A stretch of 64,000 nt of DNA from Kribbella sindirgiensis (GCF_004331435.1 NZ_SJKA01000008.1:186001-250000), one strand, 5' to 3'; numbered from the stretch's first letter, positions 17,401-25,857 are shown. The notes: generated by a model not told the origin, from the letters alone. Made by a program: numbers and translations.

Positions 17401-18648
17401 TCACACCTCCTCGTCGTCGGCAATTGCGAGGGCCTGGGGAACCGCTTCCGCCCGGATCCGATCCAGTACGGCGCCGATCGGCGCCGGGTCCCACCGCTGC
17501 CCGTCGCGTAGGCGCACCGCGAGTTCGCCCGCCGCGGCCTCGCGCGCACCGATGACCGCGGCGTACGGCGCCAGCCGGCTCTCGCGGATCCGGGCGCCCA
17601 GGCTGCCCTCGTCCGCGTGCGCGATCTCCACGCGGAGCCCGCGGTCCGAGGCCCGCCGCGCAACCTCCGCGGCGAGCTTCTCCTCGTCGTCGGAGATCGG
17701 CAGTACGACGACCTGGACCGGCGCCAGCCACGCGGGGAACGCGCCGCCGTGCACCTCGATCAGCTGGGCGACCGCTCGCTCGATGCTCCCGACGATCGCC
17801 CGGTGCACCATCACCGGACGGTGTTTGTTGCCGTCGGCACCGATGTACTCGAGCCCGAACCGCTCCGGCTGGTGGAAGTCGATCTGGACGGTCGACAGGC
17901 TGAACTCGCGACCCGCCGAATCCTCCATCTGGATGTCGATCTTCGGCCCGTAGAACGCCGCGTCGCCCGGCGCGTCCTCGTACTCGACGCCGGCGTTCTT
18001 CAGCACCTCGCGGAGCAGGTCGGCGGCCTGCGCCCAGCTCGCCGCGTCACCGACGTACTTGCTGGCCGGGCTGTTGAACTCCGCGTCAGCAGACGGGAGC
18101 GCGAGGACGTAGCGCGACGCTGCGATGCCCATGTCGGCGTACGCCTGCTTGATCAAACGCAGCGCCTCGGCGGCCTCGGACGCGACCTGGTCGAGGCGGC
18201 AGAAGATGTGGGCGTCGTTGAGTTGCATGGCGCGGACGCGGCTCAGGCCGCCGATCGCTCCGGAGAGTTCAGCGCGGTACTGCCCGCCGAGCTCGGAGAA
18301 GCGGAGTGGGAGTTCGCGGTAGCTGTGGGAGCGGGATCGGAACATCAGCGCGTGGTGCGGGCAGATGCTGGGGCGCAGGACCAGTTCCTCACCGCCCATC
18401 TCCATCGGCGGGTACATGTCCTCGTGGTACTTCGCCCAGTGGCCCGAGATCTCGTACAGCTCGCGCTTGCCGAGGACCGGTGAATAGACCTGCTGGTAGC
18501 CGGCTCTTCGTTCGACCTCGGCGATGTAGCTCTCGAGCGCACGGCGTACCGCGGCACCCGCGGGCAGCCAGTAGGGCAAGCCCGCGCCGATCAGCGGGTC
18601 GGAGTCGAACAGGCCGAGTTCGCGGCCGAGTTTGCGGTGGTCGTACAT
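17401..18648 (-). CDS. thrS2: second threonyl-tRNA synthetase, compact form without TGS and editing domains
   Basis: A 415-residue class II enzyme that charges tRNA-Thr. The ATG is preceded by GGAGGAATC, so an in-frame upstream extension is rejected. Zinc ligands are retained: Cys in SICPHHAL, His in NDAHIFC and His in VMVHRAIVGS. Motif 2 (SYRELPLRFSELGGQYR) and motif 3 (GSIERAVAQLIE) are intact, followed by an anticodon-binding domain (VVVLPISDDEE to RLRDG). The N-terminal TGS and HxxxH editing domains of the housekeeping enzyme (see 51419-53440) are missing. A threonine-rich leader and terminator precede it, so it is probably made during threonine starvation or ThrRS inhibition. Confidence 0.92.
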   Translation of the reverse strand: MYDHRKLGRELGLFDSDPLIGAGLPYWLPAGAAVRRALESYIAEVERRAGYQQVYSPVLGKRELYEISGHWAKYHEDMYPPMEMGGEELVLRPSICPHHALMFRSRSHSYRELPLRFSELGGQYRAELSGAIGGLSRVRAMQLNDAHIFCRLDQVASEAAEALRLIKQAYADMGIAASRYVLALPSADAEFNSPASKYVGDAASWAQAADLLREVLKNAGVEYEDAPGDAAFYGPKIDIQMEDSAGREFSLSTVQIDFHQPERFGLEYIGADGNKHRPVMVHRAIVGSIERAVAQLIEVHGGAFPAWLAPVQVVVLPISDDEEKLAAEVARRASDRGLRVEIAHADEGSLGARIRESRLAPYAAVIGAREAAAGELAVRLRDGQRWDPAPIGAVLDRIRAEAVPQALAIADDEEV

Positions 18649-18691
18649 GATTCCTCCATGGGGTGAGGCGAGGCACCCACGGAGCACGACA

Positions 18692-18719
18692 AAGCCCCGG
18701 GGCACTCGCCCCGGGGCTT
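18692..18719 (-). terminator. attenuator terminator hairpin upstream of thrS2
   Basis: In the transcript AAGCCCCGGGGC pairs perfectly over 12 bp with GCCCCGGGGCUU across a GAGU loop, followed by UGUCGU. It lies between the leader stop codon and thrS2, so it would terminate transcription before the gene unless the alternative antiterminator forms. Confidence 0.75.
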
Positions 18720-18736
18720 GGTCAGACAGTCAGATG

Positions 18737-18790
18737 TCAGCGCGCCAGGACGAGGTCCGGCGTCGTCGTGACTACTGCGCGCTGCAACAT
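18737..18790 (-). CDS. leader peptide with three consecutive Thr codons
   Basis: A 17-codon frame encodes MLQRAVVTTTPDLVLAR and stop. ACG-ACG-ACG occupies 18761-18769. A GGAG lies just before the ATG. It starts 12 bases after the ABC ATPase stop and ends 18 bases before the terminator hairpin. Size, codon run and position match classical amino-acid leader peptides. Confidence 0.75.
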   Translation of the reverse strand: MLQRAVVTTTPDLVLAR

Positions 18791-18802
18791 GTCTCCAAGG
18801 TA

Positions 18803-19567
18803 TCAGAGGAAACGGGAAAGAAAAGCACGGGTTCGTTCGTGCTGCGGATTGTCGATCACCTGCTCGGGCGTGCCCTGCTCGACCACCTGGCCGGCGTCCA
18901 TGAACACCACCCGGTCGGCGGCCTCGCGGGCGAAACTGATCTCATGGGTGACGACGACCATCGTCAGACCGGCACTCGCGAGACGCTTCATCGTGGCGAG
19001 CACTTCGCCGACCAGCTCGGGATCGAGTGCGGAGGTCGGCTCGTCGAACAGCATCAGCTTCGGACGCATCGCCAGCGCCCGGGCGATCGCCACGCGTTGC
19101 TGCTGCCCGCCGGACAGCTGGCGCGGATACGCCTTCTCCCGGCCGGCCAGTCCCACCTCGGCGAGCAGTTCGACGGCTCGCGCGGTGGCCTCCCGTCGCC
19201 CCTCTCCCAGGACGGCGATCGGCGCCTCGACGATGTTCTCCAGCGCGGTCATGTGCGGGAACAGGTTGAACTGCTGGAACACCATGCCGATGTCCCGGCG
19301 CCGCCGGGCGATCTCGTTCGGCGACAGCTCGTGCAGCCGGCCGTTGCGTACGTCGTACCCGACATCGCGGCCGTCGACGGTGATGCGGCCGGCGTCGAGG
19401 GACTCGAGCAGGTTGATGCATCGCAGGAAGGTCGACTTGCCGGACCCGGACGGGCCGAGGACGACGACCGTCTCGCCCGGCGTCACGTCGAGATCGATCC
19501 CGGACAGGACTTCGGTGTGCCCGAAGCTCTTGCGGACACCACGCGCCTGCAATACCGCCGTACTCAT
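18803..19567 (-). CDS. polar amino-acid ABC transporter ATP-binding protein
   Basis: A 254-residue ATPase. It has Walker A GPSGSGKST, Q-loop VFQQFNLFPHMT, signature LSGGQQQR, Walker B LMLFDEPTSALD and the switch His in VVVTHEISFA, all typical of GlnQ/HisP importers. It powers uptake by the adjoining permease and binding protein. Its ATG overlaps the permease stop (4 nt). In-frame sequence upstream belongs to the permease gene region and is not coding. The leader peptide of thrS2 begins 12 bases after its stop. Confidence 0.94.
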   Translation of the reverse strand: MSTAVLQARGVRKSFGHTEVLSGIDLDVTPGETVVVLGPSGSGKSTFLRCINLLESLDAGRITVDGRDVGYDVRNGRLHELSPNEIARRRRDIGMVFQQFNLFPHMTALENIVEAPIAVLGEGRREATARAVELLAEVGLAGREKAYPRQLSGGQQQRVAIARALAMRPKLMLFDEPTSALDPELVGEVLATMKRLASAGLTMVVVTHEISFAREAADRVVFMDAGQVVEQGTPEQVIDNPQHERTRAFLSRFL

Positions 19568-20487
19568 GCTGCCAACCCCTTCGGACGGATTCTCAGGAAG
19601 TCCCAGAAGCTGGGAGCCTGGTGCCGGGCGCCGCGGTTGTAATGGCGTTCGATGAACGACTGCACGACGTACAGCACCGAGGTGACCGCGAGGTACCAGA
19701 GGCAGACCACGATCAGCATCGGGATCGTCTCGAACGTCCGGTTGTAGATCGACTGCGCCGTGTAGAGCAGGTCGGAGAGCGCGATCACGCTGACCAGCGC
19801 GGTCGCCTTCACCATGCTGATCACCTGGTTGCCGGTCGGCGGCACGATGAAGCGCATCGCCTGCGGCAGGATGATCCGCTTCATGATCCGGGAGTTCTTC
19901 ATCCCGAGCGCCTGACCCGCCTCCCGCTGACCGGGATCGACCGACAGCAGGCCGCCGCGGACGATCTCGGCCATGTACGCGCCCTCGTTCAGCCCCAATC
20001 CCAGGATCGCGGCCAGGAGTGGGGTGATCAAGGTGTTCGTGTCGACGCTGGCGAAGACCGGCCCGAACGGGATGCCGAGGTTCAGCGTCGGCAGCAGCGC
20101 GGACAGGTTGTAGAAGAAGATCAGCTGCACGAGGGTCGGCGTACCGCGGAAGAACCAGATGTACAGCCCGGCCGCGGCGCGCAGCAGCGGGTTCGCCGAG
20201 ATCCGGCAGACCGCGAGCAGTACGCCGAGCACGACGCCGATCACCATCGCGACGACGGTCAGCATCAGGGTGATGCCGAGGCCCCGGACGATCGACTCGG
20301 CACGCAACCAGGCCCAGACCACGTCCCAGCCGAAGTTCTCGTTGGTGACCAGCATCTTCACCAGCTGCGCGGCGAACACCAGGACGACGAGCGCCGACAG
20401 CCAGCGCCACGGGTGTTTGCGATGCGCCGCGTTGCGGACATCGAGCTCCAGACCGGCGGCGCGAGCGTCCTGCACCGTGGTTGCCAT
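19564..20487 (-). CDS. polar amino-acid ABC transporter permease
   Basis: A 307-residue inner-membrane protein with about five spans. The His/Glu/Gln-type permease hallmark is present: ITLMLTVVAMVIGVVLG, RGTPTLVQLIFFYNL and the EAA loop REAGQALGMKNSRIMKRIILPQA. A longer N-terminal extension than usual (about 40 residues) precedes the first span. The start at MATTVQ is chosen, since upstream in-frame sequence would overlap the binding-protein gene. It is two bases from the binding-protein stop. Confidence 0.93.
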   Translation of the reverse strand: MATTVQDARAAGLELDVRNAAHRKHPWRWLSALVVLVFAAQLVKMLVTNENFGWDVVWAWLRAESIVRGLGITLMLTVVAMVIGVVLGVLLAVCRISANPLLRAAAGLYIWFFRGTPTLVQLIFFYNLSALLPTLNLGIPFGPVFASVDTNTLITPLLAAILGLGLNEGAYMAEIVRGGLLSVDPGQREAGQALGMKNSRIMKRIILPQAMRFIVPPTGNQVISMVKATALVSVIALSDLLYTAQSIYNRTFETIPMLIVVCLWYLAVTSVLYVVQSFIERHYNRGARHQAPSFWDFLRIRPKGLAA

Positions 20488-20489
20488 GG

Positions 20490-21425
20490 TCAGCCCTTCC
20501 CGAGGTTGAGGCCCGGCTTGGCCAGTTTGTTCTTCTCCAGGCCCCATTTCGCCATGATCGCGTCATAGGTGCCGTTGGCATGCAGTTTCTCGAACGCAGC
20601 GAGCAGTACGTCGGCCAGCGGCGACCCGATCGGCACGAGCGCACCCTGGAACAGGTCCTCGAAACCGTTGCCCTTGCCAACGCCGGCCAGTTCCAGCTTG
20701 CCACCGGACTGCGCGACGAAGTAGGTCAGCGGCGCCTGCGAGGAGAAGAACGCGTCGGCCCGGTCGGACTGCACCGCGAGGATGGACGACGGCTGGTCCT
20801 TGTACGACTGCACCTCCACCGCCGGCTGACCGGCCGCGACGCACTTCGCCGACTGCGCCTTGATCACCTTCTCCGCCGATCCCGCTGCCTGTACGGCGAT
20901 CCGCTTGCCGCACGCGGTGTCCAGACCGTCGATGCCCTTCGGGTTCCCCTTGTGCACGGCGAAGACGACGTACTCCTGGACGTAGTCGATGAAGGTCGCC
21001 TGCTTCTGCCGCTCGACGAAGTCGCCGGTCGGGCCCAGGTCCAGGTCGTACCGCTTCGCCTGCATCCCGGACAGGACACTGGCCAGTCCGTCCACCGTGG
21101 TGTGCTCGATCCGGACGCCGAGCAACTGGCTGATCGCCTGGGACAGATCGGCCGTCGCGCCCTCGATGGACGTGTCCTTGTCGGTGCCGACGATCACGTA
21201 CGGCGGGAACGACCCGTTGTTGACGGCAACGATCTTGCCGGCGCTCTTGATCTTCTCCGGCAGCTGGTCGTGCAGGGCCTTGTCGACCTGCTGCTGCGGG
21301 ATCGCGGCGGCCGGCGCCTTCGCGTTGGCGTTGGTGCTGGTGTCGACCGGGTCCGCGGTACAGGCGGTCAGGCCGAGCAGGCTTGCGGCGACTACAGCGA
21401 GAGTGGTGCTGCGGGGGATGGACAC
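20490..21425 (-). CDS. amino-acid ABC transporter substrate-binding lipoprotein
   Basis: 311 residues. The lipobox LTAC puts the lipidated Cys at residue 22. The body is a family-3 solute-binding protein (PPYVIVGTDKDTSIEGATADL, then GPTGDFVERQKQATFIDYVQEYVVF). The family binds polar amino acids and analogues outside the membrane. The usual Arg/Asp contacts cannot be placed reliably, so the ligand is unknown. It is 16 bases downstream of the amidohydrolase gene in the same operon. Confidence 0.92.
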   Translation of the reverse strand: MSIPRSTTLAVVAASLLGLTACTADPVDTSTNANAKAPAAAIPQQQVDKALHDQLPEKIKSAGKIVAVNNGSFPPYVIVGTDKDTSIEGATADLSQAISQLLGVRIEHTTVDGLASVLSGMQAKRYDLDLGPTGDFVERQKQATFIDYVQEYVVFAVHKGNPKGIDGLDTACGKRIAVQAAGSAEKVIKAQSAKCVAAGQPAVEVQSYKDQPSSILAVQSDRADAFFSSQAPLTYFVAQSGGKLELAGVGKGNGFEDLFQGALVPIGSPLADVLLAAFEKLHANGTYDAIMAKWGLEKNKLAKPGLNLGKG

Positions 21426-21441
21426 GACTACTCCTACGGCT

Positions 21442-22266
21442 TCAGCTGGTGGGGACGGCTTCGACCGGTCGAGGGGTGGGGCTGACGGAGAAGCGCCGGT
21501 TGGTCAGGACCGGCAGGCGGCGGCGGGCGTCGGTCAGACGCTGCCGGGAGACGACGGCCGTGATGGTGGCCGGCTCCTCTGCTGCTTGGGCGAGCGGTAC
21601 GCCGAGCGGGTCGACGATGAGGCTCTGGCCGATGTTGCGCTGACCGCATTCACCGCTCGCGACGACGTACAGGGTGTTCTCGAGCGCGCGGGCGGTGACG
21701 AGAGTCTGCCAGTGGTGTTCCTTGAGCGGGCCTTTCACCCAGGCGGCCGGCAGCACGAGTACGTCGGCGCCGTCGAGGGCGAGGAGGCGGGACAGTTCGG
21801 GGAACCGGACGTCGTAGCAGGTCATCAGGCCGACCTTGAAGCCGTTGACGTCGATCAGCCCGGGTACGACGTCAGCCGGGGTGACGTTGTCGGACTCCAG
21901 CGCGCTGAAGGCGTCGTACAGGTGGAGTTTGCGGTAGAGGCCGGTGATGGTGCCGCCCTTGAGGACGACGAGGGTGTTGAACGGCTTGTCGTTGTCCGAC
22001 TTCTCGTGGATGCCGACGACAACGGTCACCGCAAGGCCTTCGGTGGCCTTACGGAGGCCGGTGACGAAAGGGCCGTCGAGTGGCTGGGCGTGCTCGCGGA
22101 TCCGCTCACGCTCTTCGATGAAGCGCGCGAGTACGCCTTCGGGGAGCACGAGCAGGTCGACGCCGTCGACGTCGGCCTGCTTGATCAGCTGGGTCGCCGT
22201 ATCCAGGTTCTCCTGCCAGTCGATGCTCGCGACGAACTGCGCGGCCGCGACCTTCAGCGTACTCAT
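21442..22266 (-). CDS. nitrilase-superfamily carbon-nitrogen hydrolase
   Basis: A 274-residue amidohydrolase with the Glu-Lys-Cys triad: Glu in LLVLPEGV (about residue 43), Lys in YRKLHLYD and Cys in MTCYDVRFPE. The sequence resembles the amidase branches (deaminated-glutathione amidase type) more than true nitrilases. It would release ammonia from an amide or carbamoyl compound. Its ATG overlaps the stop of the preceding binding-fold gene. Context with an amino-acid importer suggests it acts on the imported compound. Confidence 0.9.
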   Translation of the reverse strand: MSTLKVAAAQFVASIDWQENLDTATQLIKQADVDGVDLLVLPEGVLARFIEERERIREHAQPLDGPFVTGLRKATEGLAVTVVVGIHEKSDNDKPFNTLVVLKGGTITGLYRKLHLYDAFSALESDNVTPADVVPGLIDVNGFKVGLMTCYDVRFPELSRLLALDGADVLVLPAAWVKGPLKEHHWQTLVTARALENTLYVVASGECGQRNIGQSLIVDPLGVPLAQAAEEPATITAVVSRQRLTDARRRLPVLTNRRFSVSPTPRPVEAVPTS

Positions 22267-23216
22267 GCGATCTTCTCCAACGGGTCGATCTGGTAAGGAA
22301 AGAGGTCTTCGGCGGGTACCGGCCGCGCGAGGAGCTCCTGGGCAACGAGGTGGTCCTGGAACGCGGCGACCATGCGGCGGTCGGCCGAGACGCCGTACGG
22401 CATCCAGTCCGGGCCGAAGATCCTGGTGGTGACGCCGACCTCCTCGTTGTGCCAGGGGGTGATGTCCATCAGCTTGTTCCGGCGCTGGAAGCTGAGCTGC
22501 TTCGCCTGCTCGAACAGGTCGATGAGCTGCTGAGCGATCTCGGGCCTCTCCGCCGGCACTTCTTTGCGCAGGGCAAGCAAGTGGATGCCGGGGACGAAGC
22601 CATGGCGACCGTGGTACGCACGCTCCTCGGCCCGGGTGTCACGGAACAGCGTGCGGTACGGCGACTCCTCGGCATGGAATCCGGGTGGCATGAACGGGGT
22701 CATCACGGCGTCGAGCTCTTTGTCCAGCAGCAGGTCCACCAGCCGCGCACCGTCGGCGGTGTGCCGTACGTTGTTGCCGACAGCAACTCCGCCGATGCGG
22801 TCCACGACCGGATGAGCCGCGGTGAGCGGGCCCACCTGCCAGTCTGCGTCATGGATACCGACGCCGGCCTCAGCGAGGATCGCGCGGGTCCAGGTGTTGC
22901 CGCTGTCCGGCCAGCCGGTCAGGCCGATCCGGCCGTCCTTCAGGTCGGCCGCGGTCTCGGCCGTCGAGTCCCGCCGCACGATGATGCAGCGATGCCGGAA
23001 GCCGCGCATCAGGAAGATCGGCAGCGCGACCACGCGGTCGTCCCCGGCCGCACGGGCCCGGACGTAGCGGCTGAACGAGGTCTCGCCGCCGTCGTACTCG
23101 GGTGCATCCCACAGATCCGGCGTCGCCTCCAGCCGGGTGACGGTCGGTCCGGGGACGTCGCCGAGGGCCAGCGGGATCACGTGGTCCCAATGGCGTACGC
23201 CGAGGTGAAGCTTCAC
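22263..23216 (-). CDS. periplasmic-binding-fold protein, 4,5-dihydroxyphthalate decarboxylase-like
   Basis: 317 residues with no signal peptide or lipobox, so it is cytoplasmic. SRYVRARAAGDDRVVALPIF and FRHRCIIVRRDS, with ADLKDGRIGLTGWPDSGNTW (cut here), resemble the type-2 binding fold used by 4,5-dihydroxyphthalate decarboxylase. That enzyme decarboxylates an aromatic acid. The name is by resemblance only; it could be a lyase or a binding protein. It is the first gene of the operon and is divergent from the MocR gene. Confidence 0.75.
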   Translation of the reverse strand: MKLHLGVRHWDHVIPLALGDVPGPTVTRLEATPDLWDAPEYDGGETSFSRYVRARAAGDDRVVALPIFLMRGFRHRCIIVRRDSTAETAADLKDGRIGLTGWPDSGNTWTRAILAEAGVGIHDADWQVGPLTAAHPVVDRIGGVAVGNNVRHTADGARLVDLLLDKELDAVMTPFMPPGFHAEESPYRTLFRDTRAEERAYHGRHGFVPGIHLLALRKEVPAERPEIAQQLIDLFEQAKQLSFQRRNKLMDITPWHNEEVGVTTRIFGPDWMPYGVSADRRMVAAFQDHLVAQELLARPVPAEDLFPYQIDPLEKIA

Positions 23217-23316
23217 GCGCTGAGGTTCCTTCGCTGCCGGGACGCTCTCGTGGGGTCCGGGTCGGTCCGCGACGTCGCTGTCGCGAGCTGGAATACGCGG
23301 TAGCCTATGTTCAGCT

Positions 23317-23340
23317 CAATGCTCGAACAATGATCTTGAA
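23317..23340. promoter_or_regulatory. candidate MocR operator (direct repeats)
   Basis: CAATGCTCGAA and CAATGATCTTGAA stand head to tail in the 152-bp region between the divergent operons, in a locally AT-rich patch. MocR regulators often bind direct repeats. Only two imperfect copies are seen. Confidence 0.35.
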
Positions 23341-23368
23341 TGTTACTGATCAAAAACTGGGGAAGCGC

Positions 23369-24727
23369 ATGACCGAAGACGTCCCGCCGCAGGACGGACC
23401 GGCGGTGTCGTCCGCCTGGCTGGCCGAGCAGATCGCCGAGTCCAGCGCGGCCGGCATCGCGGCGGCGATCGCCCGGCTCGTCAGGCATGGTGAGCTCGCC
23501 CCACAGACCCGGCTGCCGACGGTCCGAGCGCTGGCTCCGCGGCTCGACGTGAGTCCGGCGACCGTGTCCGCGGCCTGGGCCACCCTGCGCAAGCAACGCG
23601 TGGTCGCCGGCGGCGGACGGCAGGGCACCTGGGTCCTCGGTGGCCTGGCGGTCCCCCGACCGGCCCGCTACGAGAACATCTCCCGTTACTGGCCGGACCA
23701 GACGCTCAATCTCTCGCGCGCGGTCCCGGATCCGGCGCTCCTGCCGAGCATGTCCGAGGCGTTCGTCCACGCGCTCCGTGATCCGGAGGTGCACTCGTAC
23801 GAGGTGGTGTCGATCAGCGGCCCCCTGCGCGAGGCCGCCGGACGAACCTGGCCCTTCGAGACCGACCACTGGATGTGCGTGAACGGCGGCTACGAAGGTC
23901 TGCTCCTGCTGATGCGTACGACGGTTGTTCCCGGCGAACACGTGGCGATCGAAGAGCCCGCCACCCCTCGCCTGCTGGACATCCTCGACAACGTCGGCGC
24001 GCGCCCGGTGCCCGTCGCGACCGACGCCGAGGGCCCGATCCCGGCGTCGCTGCGAGAGGCGCTCCAGCAGGATCCCGTCGCGTTCGTGTACGAGCCCCGG
24101 AGCAGCTCGCATCTGGGCGCTTCGGTCACGCCGGCACGCCGCGACGAGCTGGCGGCGCTGCTGGCCGGCACCGGCACACTCGTGGTCGAAGACGACGGTC
24201 TCGGTGAGCTGAGTTCGTTCGACTACCACGGGGTCGCCGAAGTGCTGCCTGATCAGAGTGTGCTCGTTCGAAGCTATTCCAAGTCCCACTCCCCCGATCT
24301 GCGCCTCGCCGTCATGGCCGGGGCCGCCGAGCCGATCGAGCGCGTGCGGGTCTATCGCCAGTTCGGCTCGGGGTGGACCAGTCGCCTGCTGCAGAACGCG
24401 CTCGCGTGGCTCCTCCAGGACGAGTTCGCGACGTCTGCGGTCGCCACCGCGCGTACGACGTACCGCGAACGCCGCGAGCACCTCGCCGGACTGCTGTCCG
24501 CACGCGGCCTCGAGCCGACCGGAGTCGACGGTCTCGCGGTGTGGGTCCCCGTCCGGAGCGAACACGAGGCGACCCTCGTCCTTGCGTCACACGGCATCGC
24601 CGTCGCAGGCGCAAACGCCAGTTGGACGAAACCCGGCCCACCCGCCATCCGCATCGCCACGGGCCTACCCATCCCCGACCCCGAGCGGGTGGCCGACGCC
24701 GTCGCCCTCGCCGTACAGGCCCGCTAA
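23369..24727 (+). CDS. MocR-type regulator (GntR HTH fused to PLP aminotransferase fold)
   Basis: 452 residues from an ATG with GGGGAAG upstream; an ATG 39 bases earlier is possible. Residues about 30-80 form the GntR winged helix (LPTVRALAPRLDVSPATVSAAWATL). The remainder is a fold-type-I aminotransferase with the PLP-binding Lys in RSYSKSHSPDLRLAV. MocR proteins sense amino acids or vitamin B6 compounds through the bound PLP. It is divergent from the importer/amidohydrolase/thrS2 operon and is the likely regulator of it. Confidence 0.92.
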   Translation: MTEDVPPQDGPAVSSAWLAEQIAESSAAGIAAAIARLVRHGELAPQTRLPTVRALAPRLDVSPATVSAAWATLRKQRVVAGGGRQGTWVLGGLAVPRPARYENISRYWPDQTLNLSRAVPDPALLPSMSEAFVHALRDPEVHSYEVVSISGPLREAAGRTWPFETDHWMCVNGGYEGLLLLMRTTVVPGEHVAIEEPATPRLLDILDNVGARPVPVATDAEGPIPASLREALQQDPVAFVYEPRSSSHLGASVTPARRDELAALLAGTGTLVVEDDGLGELSSFDYHGVAEVLPDQSVLVRSYSKSHSPDLRLAVMAGAAEPIERVRVYRQFGSGWTSRLLQNALAWLLQDEFATSAVATARTTYRERREHLAGLLSARGLEPTGVDGLAVWVPVRSEHEATLVLASHGIAVAGANASWTKPGPPAIRIATGLPIPDPERVADAVALAVQAR

Positions 24728-24730
24728 CCC

Positions 24731-25582
24731 CTATTGATCGCGTGGTTCGTCCAGGTCGAGGCCGACCGGGCGGATCAGGCCTTCCTGGGCGACCGAGGCG
24801 ATGAGTTGGCCGGTGGCGGTGTAGAGGCGGCCGGTGGCAAAGCCTCGGGCGCCGGAGGCTGAGGGGGACGACTGGTCGTAGAGGAGCCACTCGTCGGCGC
24901 GGAACGGGCGGTGGAACCAGAGGGCGTGGTCCAGGGAGGCGGGCTGGATGCGGCGGTCGCCGATGACGATGCCGTGCGGAAGCAAGCTTGCCCCGAGCAA
25001 CGTCAGGTCGCTGGCGTAGGCGAGGACGCAGGCGTGCAGGGCCGGGTCGTCGGGAAGCTTGCCGGCGGCGCGGATCCAGAACTGCCGGCCGGTGACACCG
25101 GCCAGGCGTACGTCGAGCGAGGCCCACTCCCGGTCCCAGTCGGCGGCCGGGCGGCCCGACCGTGCCTCCAGGACGGTCGCGAGCCGCGGCGCCTCCTCCG
25201 GCGGTACGACGTCGTCCGGCATCGGATCCTGGTGGTCGAGGCCGGGCTCGGGGCGCTGGAAGGACGCGGACATGTAGAAGATCGGCTTCCCGTTCTGCGA
25301 CGCCACCACCCGGCGGCTGCTGAACGATCCGCCGTCGCGGGTCGGCTCCGCGCGGTACACGATCGGCACGGACGTGTCGCCCGCGCGCAGGAAGTATCCG
25401 TGCAGCGAGTGCACGAGGCGCTCGGCGTCGACGGTCCGCCCGGCCGCCGCGAGCGCCTGGCCGAGCACCTGCCCCCCGAACACCCGTTGCATCGACGTCT
25501 GCGGCTGACGCCCACGAAACAGGTCGACGTCGATCTTCTCCAGGTCGAGCAGCTCGACCAGGTCCTCCAGCGACTCAGGCAT
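24731..25582 (-). CDS. tesB: acyl-CoA thioesterase II (TesB)
   Basis: A 283-residue double-hotdog enzyme hydrolysing acyl-CoA to free acid and CoA. FGGQVLGQALAAAGRTV and HSLHGYFLRAGD in the N-terminal hotdog and SLDHALWFHRPFRADEWLLYDQ in the C-terminal one, with the active-site Asp and nearby Ser/Gln, are conserved. Length is typical. It is convergent with the MocR gene, with three bases between stops. A GGATGAGG site precedes the ATG. Confidence 0.93.
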   Translation of the reverse strand: MPESLEDLVELLDLEKIDVDLFRGRQPQTSMQRVFGGQVLGQALAAAGRTVDAERLVHSLHGYFLRAGDTSVPIVYRAEPTRDGGSFSSRRVVASQNGKPIFYMSASFQRPEPGLDHQDPMPDDVVPPEEAPRLATVLEARSGRPAADWDREWASLDVRLAGVTGRQFWIRAAGKLPDDPALHACVLAYASDLTLLGASLLPHGIVIGDRRIQPASLDHALWFHRPFRADEWLLYDQSSPSASGARGFATGRLYTATGQLIASVAQEGLIRPVGLDLDEPRDQ

Positions 25583-25663
25583 GCCTCATCCTGACAGCCC
25601 CGACCGCCCCACAACGACGTACCCACTGGGTAGCCGTTGTGGAAACCGTCACGCACGCGCACG

Positions 25664-25782
25664 CCCCCTCCCCTCATTTGCCTGGTTGACCCATCAAATC
25701 GGGGGTTCCTGACCCTGGTTGAGGGTCACCAACCCCGGACTTGATGGGTCAGCCAGGCAAATGCGGGGGTGAGGAGGGGGCC
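25664..25782. repeat. long imperfect inverted repeat
   Basis: The left arm (CCCCCTCCCCTCATTTGCCT continuing to about 25713) is complementary with few mismatches to the right arm ending near 25782 (AGGCAAATGCGGGGGTGAGG). The transcript would fold into a hairpin of roughly 50 bp. It lies between tesB and the PAC2 gene. It may be a MITE-like or REP-like element. Confidence 0.7.
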
Positions 25783-25813
25783 CCACGTCGCGCGCCCTCG
25801 GCGCACAACAAGT

Positions 25814-25857
25814 ACCGGGGGCGTTGCACAGGCAGTGATCTGTGCAACGCCCCCGGT
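25814..25857. terminator. 17-bp perfect hairpin, probable terminator
   Basis: ACCGGGGGCGTTGCACA and its exact complement flank a 10-nt loop (25831-25840). A third partial copy, TGTGCAGCGCCCCG, follows at 25861-25874. It lies 40 bp beyond the PAC2 stop, where a transcript terminator is expected. There is only a weak U stretch. Confidence 0.55.

Larger units (their letters stand above)
18692..18790 (-). promoter_or_regulatory. ribosome-mediated threonine attenuator
   Basis: Three mutually exclusive pairings are readable in the minus-strand RNA. Stem 1:2 is CAGCGCGC (18777-18784) with GCGCGCUG (18738-18745), enclosing the Thr codons, with an inner GACGA/UCGUC. Antiterminator 2:3 is CUCGUCCUGG (18745-18754) with CCGGGGCGAG (18705-18714), ten pairs including two G-U. 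Terminator 3:4 occupies 18692-18719. A ribosome stalled on the Thr codons (18761-18769) would break 1:2 and leave segment 2 free to pair with 3, giving read-through into thrS2. A ribosome reaching the stop (18737-18739) covers segment 2 and lets the terminator form. Confidence 0.75.
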
